Below are positions 10,137 through 22,212 of a stretch of DNA of 64,000 nucleotides, piece by piece. A program made the position numbers and the translations under genes. Source of the DNA: Brevipalpus yothersi (lineage: Eukaryota; Arthropoda; Arachnida; Trombidiformes; Tenuipalpidae); NCBI GenBank assembly GCA_003956705.1, contig QZCP01000556.1:248001-312000 (forward strand). The letters run 5' to 3'. Under the pieces are notes generated by a model. That model was given only the letters and a program-made list of their open reading frames with translations, ran no database searches and was not told where the DNA came from. Within the stretch, counting starts at the first letter, position 1. Each line of letters opens with the position of its first letter.

Positions 10137-11571
10137 TAATACCGTTACTTTTGGCTCTACGAAAAAATCGTAGCTACATGATGGTTCTACCTGTTCCAAT
10201 TCCGTAAGTAAATTATTTTTTTGGACAAAATTTTCATCACCATCATAATTAATCTATCCGGTCGAAATTATGATCTTTTCATCCATTCAAGAATGCGAAC
10301 ACCAACAACTCCGGCACCAGTTAAGCATCATGATTCCAATATGATGCTCATGATGATGATGAATCAAATGAAAGGAGATAAACCGGATCATGGATGGGGT
10401 TCACCGCCGATGATGCCAAGTAATCCATGGAATCCTATGGGTAATCCGATGAAGCCTGGTGGAGGAGGAGGTGGAGGTGGTGGAGGTGGCTGGGGACCAC
10501 CACCACCGGATGATGGTCCATGGGGTGGTATGGATTCAAAGCAGCCTGATACGAGTAAAAAGTATTCAGATATGATGATGGACATGATGAAACATATGAT
10601 GAAACATACAACTACAACCACAACAACTCCAGCTCCGTAAGTATTCAAATTTTTATCCTGAATTGCTGGACATTTCTAGTTTTTACAAGTGATAGCATAA
10701 ACGAACTAACACTTTGATTTGGATTAACTCTGATATCCAATCATTTTGAGCTACTCTAAAAAACAAAGCCCAAAAAAGTTGTGATGAGTTTTGATAGCCT
10801 AAACAGTGACATGGAAAAAGTTCAAAAACAGTAGATTGATTCTGTATGTGTGTGTAGAACTTCCGCTCCACTGAATGAAAAATCAGGAAATAAAAAAATT
10901 CGTGGTCATTAATTGATTTTTTTTCTCTCACTTTCTATTTCCACCAACTCAAAAGTAGTGATTGTCCAAATTGTAAAGTTTTGGTCAACATCAACAATTC
11001 CAATGCTTCACCACGCCACAATCAGACACAATCCACCAAGTATGGTGTCCGTCGACATGTGAGCAATGGTAAAGATGATCCACCTCCAGATCCAGCACCA
11101 GCTCCAGCACCGTCAACTCCTCCACCCAAAGTCAAAGCACCTTCAACTCCTCCACCCAAAGTCAAAGGCAAGCCTGATCAAATATACACTGACCCAGGGT
11201 CAGATGTTCAGATTAGTGATCAAGTAACTGATTATGATTATCAACATCAAACAGCTCCCGATGATTATCGCCGAAACTCACTCAGAATCTTACCCAGCAA
11301 AAATCTTTTTTCAATACAAATATGTCTGAAATCAGGATTTGGTGGTTATGCGTCTCAAAAAAAGAAAATGAACTTTCTTGAAACGCTCGATATGTCTCAC
11401 AAGGAACTCCGTTTTCATCTATCTACCATATAATTTCGAGAGCTTGATGGTAACACTCAGATTTTCATTTTCGAGTCCTAGTTCATTCTCAATTCTGAAA
11501 GTTTAGCGATCTTTTAGTCACGGACTGGACACTAGATTTTGTTTCAGTTGATCATTTGAAATAGTTGATAG

Positions 11572-13059
11572 TGTAAGGGGGAGAGAGAGAGGAGATCCAA
11601 ATTCAAATTGAATGTCTCCAATCCTATTCTAAACAATCAAATCACCGGCGATGAGAAGAAATCTAATCCAACTGCGAAAGAAAAAAAGGTAAGATAGTTT
11701 CAGTGCTTATTGAAATGAATCCATCTCAAAATGATCTAAACTTTTTAGATTTTCAGAGACACAGCAACAACTCAAACTAATTCTTTCTTTGATCTTGGGC
11801 ATCATGAAAAAAATGTCAGAAAACTAGCGGAAGAGAGACGAAGAGAGTATAATGAATACTTGAGAGAGGTAAATCAGTATTTCTCAAAAAATTACCGAAC
11901 GTTTTCACCCTAATTTTCAAATCTTACTCAACTTCAATAGAAATCTAAGCTTTCTTCCTTACGAGGAAGGGATCTCAAAATTTTCAAGAAAAAGCCTAAA
12001 ACAAAGAAACAGCCTCAATATCGAAGTTATGGTGAAATTTTGGACGAGAAGAGGAAAGAAGAGAAACTCTATCGAACCCTCAATGATCATCACGTTGCAA
12101 TTGATCCAGAATCTGCTGGAGAGATGGTTAAAAAGCAACTCGAATCCAATGTTGTCGAAATATTTGATTGGCAAGCTAATGTATTAGCTGAGGACATAGT
12201 TGAACCAGTTGATCCCAAGTTGGTTTTCATCTTTTATCTCTGTTTTGTTCTCGTGCTTTCAATCTGAACTTATCTAATGTGCTTCCTTTCTATTTCTCAG
12301 AGCAAAACTATTGAATACTTATTCTAGTCGCCAAAAAGCTGCTAGATATCGCGATGAACTACTCAAGCAAATGGAAGAGAAGCAAAAAAGAGATGAAGAG
12401 GCCGAAATGCGCGATAGAATGGAAGAACTTATGCTGGAGAAGAGAATTCAAGAAGAACGTATCGAAATGATGAAAGATTATGAGGAAGAACAGAAACGAT
12501 TGAGATTGAAAGCGAAGAAAGAATTGATGGCCAAGAGGCAAGGATCAGCTCAAGCAGTGGAATCAGATGAGCAAGAATTATCTTCCGAGTCCGCTATCTC
12601 ATCTGCTCGAACTCCTAGTTATCGGTGTATTCGATCACCTAAGTCTCCGAAAAGTAGCATTGTCAAAGGTTCTATCAAAATTAAACGTGACACCAAGACC
12701 AAGAGTGATCGACCAAGAATTACTTTGCCCATCGATCCAGGTTTTCCAAAACCTCGTTATGATAGTCCAAGGCCTGAGAGAACCAGAAAAGATTCCATAT
12801 CTTCAGAACAACCACAAGAAATTCGAAGAGAGGCTACACCGATACTTCCCTCTGATCGAGAGCTTCTTGCAGGTAAGATTCATAAATTTTCTCGGAACTT
12901 CTGATCATAATTCAATGAATTGAAAAAATTTTATCTGATTTCCAAGGAGGTCGAGTTTTGACACAATTGGCCGAAATTCGTAAAAAGATGCTGGACGAGC
13001 ACAAGGAAATGATCACTAAAATGAGTCAAAATAGTCCATGGTACCAGCAATATGAATAA
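11572..13059 (+). CDS. coiled-coil protein, possibly CSPP1-like
   Basis: Exons: (from about 11572)-11688, 11749-11868, 11941-12218, 12301-12872 and 12947-13059 (stop TAA 13057-13059). Every junction keeps phase. The first exon is open only from 11572 and has no ATG, so the true start is probably in an unseen upstream exon. The donor at 12219 (GTTGGT) is weak. Motifs include KLAEERRREYNEYLREK, a basic stretch, then a long charged coiled coil (RYRDELLKQMEEKQKRDEEA...), a Ser/Pro-rich linker and the end LTQLAEIRKKMLDEHKEM. The EERRREYxxYL pattern followed by YRDELxxQxEEK resembles centrosome/spindle-pole protein CSPP1, but coiled coils mislead easily. The visible part encodes 399 aa. Confidence 0.65.
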
Positions 13060-13589
13060 TTGTGATTGAGAGAAAATTTTTTTACTCAAGCGAAATAACG
13101 GGTAATTGTAATCGCTCATTAGTCTTAACAATTCCATTTGTATTTGAAGTCAACTAATTTATGATATCACTGTTATGGAATTCCTCTTTTCTGTCTTCTT
13201 TTGACCACTTTTTCATGGTGCAAATATTTTTTACACTTTTTTTACACTTTCAAATCATCATTCAAACTTGTTCTTCAACACATACCAAAAAAAAGTTCTG
13301 TCATCCGTCCTCATGAATTAAATGAATTGAATAATACTACAAACAACAAGGTAAAGACCTGACTTTTGATCAACGGTCAATTGCGGGATGATTAAGATAT
13401 TAGATTGATGATTTATTGATGATTTTTTTACAGATGATTCCTTTTATCCATTAAGTACACTAAAAATCACGCATGAATATCATCTCTGAATGTAATGAAA
13501 ATCATTTATGTCACACAATAATCCGTGATTTGATTGGGGAAAATCAAATCGTGGTCACTTGTTCAACCACTCATGATCATGTTCATTTG
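13060..13589. other. convergent intergenic spacer
   Basis: AT-rich 3' flanks of the plus-strand coiled-coil gene and the minus-strand membrane-protein gene. No further feature seen. Confidence 0.5.
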
Positions 13590-16500
13590 TCATGATGCAG
13601 CCATCAATTCGTGATCAACATAAACGTGTACTGGATGTGAGGAGGAAGGTGAATTGGCCACATCTTGTTCCATTGAATCGGTACTTTTTCTATTTGATGC
13701 TGCCTTAAAATTATCATACCCTTGGAAACCCAATATCGGATTATTGGAAAAATATTCATCTGATGAGAAGGGATGTTTGGTAAAACTTTCACCAAAATCA
13801 TCAAATTCACTTCCACTCGATGTTGGTCTAGGCCGTTCAATCATACCATGAGACATGTATGAATCACTACTACTTCGTGAATCATCATCACTATAAATTC
13901 CACCTCTAATCACCTCAAAATTTCCACTACCCAACATACCATAGGAATTTTTGTGCGATTGAAGTGTGGACGGAAAGTAGGCCGATATCTGGCGTTTCCG
14001 GTGTGGAGCTCGAGACTGCATTGCAAATGGAGACTTGAAAGGCATCTTTTGGTATGGATTCATATTGAAAAGTGTATAATCTTGTGGATTGGGTCTAGGA
14101 CGAAATTGATGATGATGGGCATTCTCATCGAACCCAAAATATCCTGAGGCCGATGATTTCAAATCTTTGCCACTATTGGTATCATTTGATGAATTTTCCG
14201 TTTCACTCATGGTGTAATGAGGTGGAGCGGGCAGGGATGTTCCAGTATATCTCTGTTGAAATAGATGAACAAATTAAGAATCAAGATGATCATCATAGTA
14301 TAAGATTAAGCTTTCAACAAAAGAGGTGAAAACAAAATGTGCTAATGATGTGTGTCCCGGATTGATCATGCGATAGGTATCAATAATTTCGACCCATTTT
14401 CTCAAGTCTCTCTTTCTTCAAAAGTCTAGTCATGTAGATCATTTAGATAGTGGAAAATTGTTGAACAGATAATACTGAATATGTATAATCATTTCATAAT
14501 GAAACAAATGTAACTGTAATCTATTCTCTTTTTTTCTCAGTCTGAGAAAGAATGCTCCCATTTTGAGGTTATAAGTTCTGGGAGAATGTCTGTCCTGAAA
14601 TATATTCGTTCATTTTATGCATATGTGATATGATTTTTAGTTCCAAAAATTAAAAGTTATATAAAAAAAAGCTCAAACAGCCACATATGATCTGATTTGT
14701 TGAACAAAAAAGTTGTTCATCCATACTTCCAGAATTCTTACCGGTTGTTCGCTATCTGTTTCATGACCATCATCGTTTGGCTCCACTTGGCTGGCCACAT
14801 TTCGCTTCATACGGATCAATGGTGATGAAGGAACTTCGAATTGTTGTCGATGATGATGATGGTGAAGTTGAGAAGGTATATTACGAATGGCAGCTTCGTT
14901 CATGATGGAATGACCGTTATGGTGAGTTGGAATTGAAATTCCATCAATTCGACGCTCAAATGGTGCTATATTCATTGGATGTGGACGATGAATGTTCAAT
15001 TCATTATGAAATGATTGTTGCTGTTGTTGTTGTTGAGAATCAGGCTGACTATTCATTTTACGGAAATAATTTACAGGTTCATCGGGTATTAACATATTTG
15101 GCGAAGCATGATGATGAGAGATACGTAAACCAAAGTTTTCATCATTATGCATTGAGCCTACATTGTTTGTTTTGCATAAGAAGATGATAAAATAATGGAG
15201 AAATAAAAAAGATTAGCGTCGATCACTATCGTGTCAGAAGTTAGTTAAGTTAAATAGTTTAGTGAGTAAACACATCACTGAATGCATATGTATGAATGCA
15301 AGATTCGGTAGAGAGAAAGAAAATTCATTTTTTCAATCGCTTCAATTGAAGAAAAAAAAGAATAAAAGAAAGAATAATACAATAATATAATATAATGCAT
15401 TATCGTTCTGGAATTCATTATTATTCTTATTCTTCTGGAACTTTTCACTTTCTAGCGAATAATATCAATAGACTCAATGTTTTAGTTTGATGCGAAAGAA
15501 GATTTCTTTTGAGATCATCATCATCTTCTACATTATCGTCATCATTTTCGTCGTGGCTGTCATCATTTTTCTTGAACATTTAACTACGGTATAATTAATC
15601 ATGTCCAAACTCACCTTCATGTTGAACTGATGATGAGGGTATAGGGAAAAAAGGACGATGTGAATCTTGTCTTGCACGTGATATTACTTGAAATTCTCGA
15701 TTAGGATGATCAATCACTTGGACATGATCCGAGCGTCTGTGGTCATTTAGAGTTGGATCTGGCAGTGGTTCAGGAGGCACAAAAACTGCTTTCGGTCCAT
15801 CAGATCGATTCGGTCGCGGCTGATTCACTTGACCAGTATTGCTGGATCTTGACTCTGTCGACTTGTCAACTTGATTTACGCTACTACTACTAGATTGCTG
15901 TTTATTAACAGTGGCAGTTGATTGACGATCAGAATTGGTTAGCTCATATGGTCCACCTTTGGATGGTGTCAATGAATTATCATGTCCAGTCACATCTGAT
16001 GAGGAGGATGGCTGAACTGATAATCGTGGTGATTCGAAAATGAATCCAGCACCATCAGCCGATAGATCTGCTTGAAATGTGTCCAATGAGGATGATGATA
16101 ATGTTCGATCTGATGTATTCGTATCATTTGGCGGTGGATATCCTGGTAAATTATCTTCATAATTATGATGTGGATAACGATGATGATGTAAATTGGCTTG
16201 AGTATTTAGTGAATGTCCATTATCATCATCATATGAACGATGTTCACTTTCCAGCTTTCGACCAGCACCGTTTACACTTGTCTGGGAAGATGATGAGTAG
16301 GAAGATGACCTACTGTCAATTGTGACAGGATCGAGTCGAGTTTCAATCGAATCATATTCAGCATCATAATCACGTGAATGAATATCAAGATAATCGTCAA
16401 AATCTACTTTACTAACACCTTTAATGGTGTTTATATCGGAAGAGGCTGATATTGATGGCGGTGGTAAAGTGGAATAATGTTGTGATTTTTTATACTGTCG

Positions 16501-19500
16501 ATGTTGATGGTGAATAGTTGGCTGTGAAATGGTCACTTGACGGGATCCACTTTCATTTTCTCCACCCAAAGTGTCTTGATCAACACGATTGGTTAACACT
16601 TGTCCACGGGCTATGTTTTTCGGAGAATCGTTTGCTTGAGATTCCACTAAGATTGCCGCCAATTCGGAACGTTCTGTATAAAGATAAATTTGTCAAATTT
16701 GAGAATTTAAATTTAAATTTAAATTTTTCTCCTAATTTTAAAGTTTCCGTGGAATTGTATTCTGAATAATTGAGAGTTTTCATGGTTGTTTTCCATCAAA
16801 GACATTCAATTTGCATTGTCTTCATCAATTCAATTAATTGAATCAATTTTTATTACAGAAGCTCGTTCTTGTTCTTCTAGAGGAATAAAATCATTATTCT
16901 ATTCACATGAACGGTATTCACACATTGAAATTGAAATCAAATTATAGTTGATAAGATTGTTCAAGTCGTAGGGTCAAGGAATCAATTTAAACTTGTAATC
17001 AAAGCTCAATGGACACAAACTTGGACTGTATATTTGAAGAATTATTTCGATTGTTTTCCAAAAGAAGAAAATGATTATCATTGAATCAAGATATTTTTCC
17101 ACATATCATAATCATTACTTGTACTACTAACGTATTAAAGTAGCGTGCATTTTGACCTTATAATTAATTGGATCATCATTTAAAATAAAGGTCAGCGACT
17201 CATAAAGGTCAACTTTGACCTTTATCAATATCGAGAGTGAGAGTGTAATTTTCAATTTTCCATCCAATTTCATTGCCCACTTGTGATTTGAAATGTATCA
17301 TCTTTTTCATTAACATTTTATCATTTCTTCACCATCAAGTAGGGAGAAAGAGAGAAACAGAAACAGAAGATACAAGTGATTAATTATCGTTTTGGTTCAC
17401 GAATTTTTGTTTTCAATCTTCCTTGTATGGGAGACATCTCAAGTGATCATCAGCAAGTCTTATACAGTATGGCTAGCCGTATCATTCGTAACATCATCTT
17501 TTTCTTTTTATTCTTTTTCAACTTTTAACCAATGGAATGGACCGATGGATTCCTCATTGACTGATGGTGTTCATCTTGATACACATCTCTTTCTTATCGT
17601 GGAGGGAAAGATGATACTTATCATCATGGTTTTCATTAACGTTAGTTGGGAGAGAAAGAAGTTGATACAAATCAAGCAGCCGTATCAACAAAAGATGATG
17701 ATTATGAAAGTTAAATTGGGGTGGAAAGAAGAGGAGAGAGAAGAGAAGAGAAGTGAAAAAATTTTGGCGAAGAAAAACTAACTGTTTTTCTATCATCTCT
17801 CGCCCTCCCCCTTATTTAAAAGGAACATTCAACGATGCTTTGCACACTGTTTTGTGTCTCAATTTCTTTTGATTACCACCTCTCATCTTAACGGCTCATC
17901 TTCCACTCATTCAATGATGTATATATATTTATACACACTCAAACACAGTATATACACCATGAAATGACCTTTCAACAGTACACCAATTCATTGGAGCAGT
18001 CAAAAATGATGATGACGTTCAAATGAAATGACAATCAATTCCATGTCAATACTTGATCAGCTATGCTCTTTCTTACATATTGATCTCTCTCTTTCTCTAT
18101 CATCTTTTTTCCCGATAAACGTACGAACATCTTGACGATTCTAACGTTCTAACGTTCTAACGGTTAATACTGGTAGCCCAATTCACACACTCACGATGCG
18201 TAGAGGAACATCAATGAGGCGATTACACACAATAAGCGTAAACAGACTACTTGAATGGAGAGGACTAACACTCATCATGGTAGTATGATCGTTACATTTG
18301 GTAGCTCATTATGTATACCTTATCTGAATGTGAAGTTAACCAAGCTGATAGGAAAGAGAGAGATTTTCTTTCCTCATCGATAGAGTTGAGAATATTTCCT
18401 CACCGGAAGAAGAAAAATCTTTTGCTCTCTTTATTCCACTACTACTACCACCACCACCACCTTCTCTTCATATTTGATTGACTCTCCTTCCAGGTTATTT
18501 CCTATATGTATATATATGATTGGCTGGTGTAATCATTTATATCGATGATCATTTGTGTGTGTATACAATTTGGCAACATTTTTCTATGATGATGACGATG
18601 ATGACGATGATGACATCAAAGTGGCTTTTATGATAAGCGGTCAAAACTGAAACGCTTCACCTTTCGGGTGTTTAGATGTGGATAAATAATTTTTTTTTCT
18701 TTCTTTCTTTTTGGCTTTCTTTCCGTTCTTATTTCATCATCCATTTCGGAGGGTTAAAAGATAAATTACAGCAGCAGCAGATAAGTTGCTTCAAGTTCAG
18801 GTCAAATGTGACCGGAAATTGAAGTAGACGCACAGAAAAGTTTTTCGTGTATATATATTCAACCTCGAAAATATGGGTAAAGGTTCAGACCTCGATCGTT
18901 TTGGTGTGTTTTTCTTCTAAAATATTCATTTTTATTATCTTCTAATCTTCAATAAAATCAATATTAATACTCTTGATTATCTGACTTGAATGAATTAATT
19001 GAACTCTTATTCACATACACACACACATACACATTAAGGTCCACACACTTGATTCCATTTATCAACCTGATTTCAATCAGACTTCTTCTTATCTTGACCA
19101 GCCCAACACACATCGAATTGAAAATAAGCTCGATAAAATAAACACTCCTGAAATGAATGAATGATGTACATTCAATTCTCTCACACAAAACACTTTCACT
19201 TAATGAATATTCATCTAATTTTTGATTTCCAAAAACCACAGGCTATCTCACAGTCAAACCCTTGAATTTGTTGATATTGTTGATTCAAGTCTATTATGCT
19301 ATATAGTACATTTGAGAACTTTTTTTTTCTCACCATCACTTTGAACTTGAGTTTTTCGATAATGGAAAGTGAGAAAGTAGTGAAAAAAATAGTAGCCCAA
19401 AAAAGTCTCCAAAAATTGAAACTTTTGCTACAAAATCTATTCTCATGATATTTTCTAAAGCCTTTATTCTATGCTATTCCTTCTATACATCACAATTTGA

Positions 19501-20459
19501 TACTTTTCTCTTTTATTGTTTCCTGAAGGGTGTGATGATGACTGCTATTTATAATTGAATGTGACAATCTTTTCTGAGTGCGGAAAAAAGAGGGATTCAA
19601 ATCTAATGGACAAACAATTGGTGATCAGTTAGCTGGGTTTTAGAGCTTTCAAATTGATTAATACAGTTGACACAGTCGAGTTGATCATATATGTAACACT
19701 CTTTTGAATTTTAAATTCTATTTCAGCACGCTGATGTCAAAAAATTGATGATATATGTGTTTCAAAGTCGAAACTGTATCATCAACAAAATTGTCAGATT
19801 GTAAATCCAGTATAATGGAGCCTGGCACACTGGTGTGATCATTTAAATATTTCAAATAAGTGACTAGTTTTTGTTTGTTTGTTGAAAATAAAAGGTTCGT
19901 CAAAGTAAAGTATGATAATAATAATTATAACTGGAAGCTTATGAAGGTTTTGGAGAAAGAAATACGGAAAATGGGTATACATGTTTTACTTCGACAATAT
20001 CACACTTCAAAAAATCAATTGATTACACTTGAAATGCTAATTCAGCATTTCGGGGTGAGAGAAAAAAAAATCAATCAATTCTTGGTAGAGTAACTTAATG
20101 AGTTTACTTTTCATTTTCACGAAAAGTTATGAAAATTTTTCTTCAATCAAATCAGGTTGATTTCATACATGCATTTTTTTCGGGGAAAAAATGTGAAGAA
20201 GAGAAAAAAAGGGTTGACATGAATATTCTCAAGGAAAAGGGAACACTAAACAAACTATCAATTTTGAATATATGCAAATGATGATTGCCTTCTATCAGCT
20301 TACCTTTGGCTTTGATTGCGGCTATTGTTGTAATTATGATTCCAGCAGCCACTATGACTAATATGAGAAAAAGTTCCCATCTATTGGCTAGCCTGGCCCG
20401 AGTCCTTCGACTGAAAGTGGCATACCGTTCACGACGTTCTCTCGAATTAGCCAGATTGA
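13590..20459 (-). CDS. serine-rich single-pass membrane protein, 5' exon not found
   Basis: Minus-strand exons: 20459-20304, 16673-15615, 15157-14742 and 14252-13590 (stop TGA). Phases match at each junction (AAAG|AA, GAAG|GC, CCG|AGA). The first visible exon encodes a basic segment (RERYATFSRRTRARLANRW) followed by a transmembrane helix (ELFLILVIVAAGIIITTIAA). A long, disordered Ser/Asp/His/Gln-rich tail follows, with a polyQ run (seven Gln) near HNELN and a His run (HHHHH) near QFEVP; it ends VDHELMAAS. The acceptor at 20461-20460 shows that an upstream exon with the start codon must exist. Intron 1 of the visible part is 3.6 kb. The basic residues before the helix suggest an N-in orientation. 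I do not recognise the family. Confidence 0.7.
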
Positions 20460-22212
20460 CTGATTAAGTGTGTAGGGTGCGAGTGAAAATGGTCACCAAA
20501 AAAAATTAAAATCACAGATAATCACCACCATAAGATGGATTGCGATTATTGAGTGAAATGAAAATCCTTGTCCACTGATTGCTCACAGGAAGAGAAAAAC
20601 AGATCAAGCCACATTAATTTTCTTCCATATGAATGATGATTGAAGAAAATCTCATATCCGGTGGATGTGATGAGCACAAATTCCCTCAGAACCTCTGAGA
20701 GAGAGAGAGATAACGTTGTCTATGATCAATAGTTAATAGTTAATACCTTTATCAGCTGAACATCTTTTATACTGAAAACTTTCAAAGTCAATATACACAG
20801 TTTGCTCGAAACGATAACACAGTTCTGACGGAGTCTGAAAGGCGACTCAGACTCAAGAACATGAAATGGAAAAGCGGGAGCACAGAGTGCTGGAACTTTT
20901 CTCTCAGATAAGAGAGAAAGAAAGAGAGAGAGCATATTGGATTGGAACACTCACGCTTCGAAGATCACGTTTTGATTTATTGAATGTTTGGCTGTAGAAC
21001 GGAAAAGTGTATCATCTTGTGGGAGAGATGAGAATCTCTAGAATTTTTTGTCTCACCTATTTTACAAGTGAATGTGAATTTGAATGATCAAAAATGCATA
21101 TTTATGCCACTAAGGTGATTGGGATCTGAAATGGTCAATTTTCCATGCAAGAGGTTGAGAAAAGATTAACGTTACGGTTGAGACTGTCGGGTAAGTTTGA
21201 TATCGTTTTCGGACCATCAAAGGCCCAATATAAAACGCCCGAACTTCTAATCTTCTTCAAATTCACTTAACTATCATATCTGTACCAGATACCATTTTTC
21301 CAAAGAACAATATTATTTTCTATAATCTATAATCTATAATCTTAGCCCATATGAAACAACTTGGTCATGATAATCGAATTTCCGTTTCGAGTTCAGAACT
21401 AATGCAGAGCAGAACCAGAATATCGATGCAACAAAAGGTGGCAGCTCATGACATTGAGTGCTCAGTAACAGCTTATTTTTGATTCAGTTTTTGATCGAAA
21501 AATTTAGCGCGATTAATTGGCTAAAATATGTGATCTGTTGAAATAAAATTTATGTTTTGATAATTGTAGTAGGTCATCTATACTTGGGTGTGTTTACATG
21601 TGGTAAATGATGCTTCAATTGGCTTAGCGTGTGACCCATGTACCAGATCATATTATTGTTTTTGTTTCCAATTGATCGACTGTGATCTTCGACAGTCTTG
21701 ATTGGTGAATATTTTCATGAAAGATCATAGAATTTTTGTGACAATAATAACATAACATTGATCCAATATATTTACAGTAAATATCAATAATTATGGGATG
21801 AAAAGTGCGTCAATAGAAAGCTCTTCCTCAGTTTATCATCGGTCCTCTTCCATTTGATCGCCTTTGAATTTGAATGCATATTATTTTGTTATTTTGTTCT
21901 TGGTCAACATGAAAGAAACGAATCATCAACTGGACACAATCATCTATGGAAAACATTTTCTAATGGTCAAGAATGTGAGCACCTGATTCATTCGTTTTCA
22001 CAATTCATTATGCTCGTCTTGTCGATGGGATAGAGGCTTACAACTTGGTCTACTGTTGCGAGATGATTAAGATATTATGATATCGATTGATCGCATGTTG
22101 ATGGTGATGATGGCAACATATGCTGGTGAATGTCTCAGAGGATATGCTGATATATCATTTCTAGAGTGAAACCTTGTAAGAAATACGGATTATTATTTCC
22201 AGCATTTTAAGT
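20460..22212. other. divergent intergenic region before POMGNT2
   Basis: Should contain the missing 5' exon and promoter of the minus-strand membrane protein and the 5' UTR of POMGNT2. ttatttccag ending at 22202 looks like an acceptor for a 5' UTR intron just before the POMGNT2 ATG. A short repeat of CTATAAT lies near 21320-21340. No other gene is supported. Confidence 0.45.

Larger units (their letters stand above)
8688..11433 (+). pseudogene. Pro/Gly-rich membrane-protein gene split by a pogo-like transposon
   Basis: Three exons are proposed: 8688-8768 joined across the transposon to 10139-10203, then 10292-10636, then 10959-11433 (stop TAA). If the element and one TA are removed in silico, the first exon is a single open frame of 48 codons plus 2 nt. 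It has no stop and a hydrophobic stretch, GLLAGIIPLLLAL, spanning the insertion point. Exons 1 and 2 both end in phase 2 (CC|) before GTAAGT. Exon 2 encodes a Met-rich stretch (NMMLMMMMNQ), a Gly run, PPPPDDG and Thr-rich TTPAP. Exon 3 starts DCPNCK and contains two STPPPKVK units. The predicted intact product is 321 aa. No family is recognised. The ATG at 8688 is the first in frame, and earlier exons are possible. In this haplotype the element breaks the frame unless it is spliced out. Confidence 0.5.
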
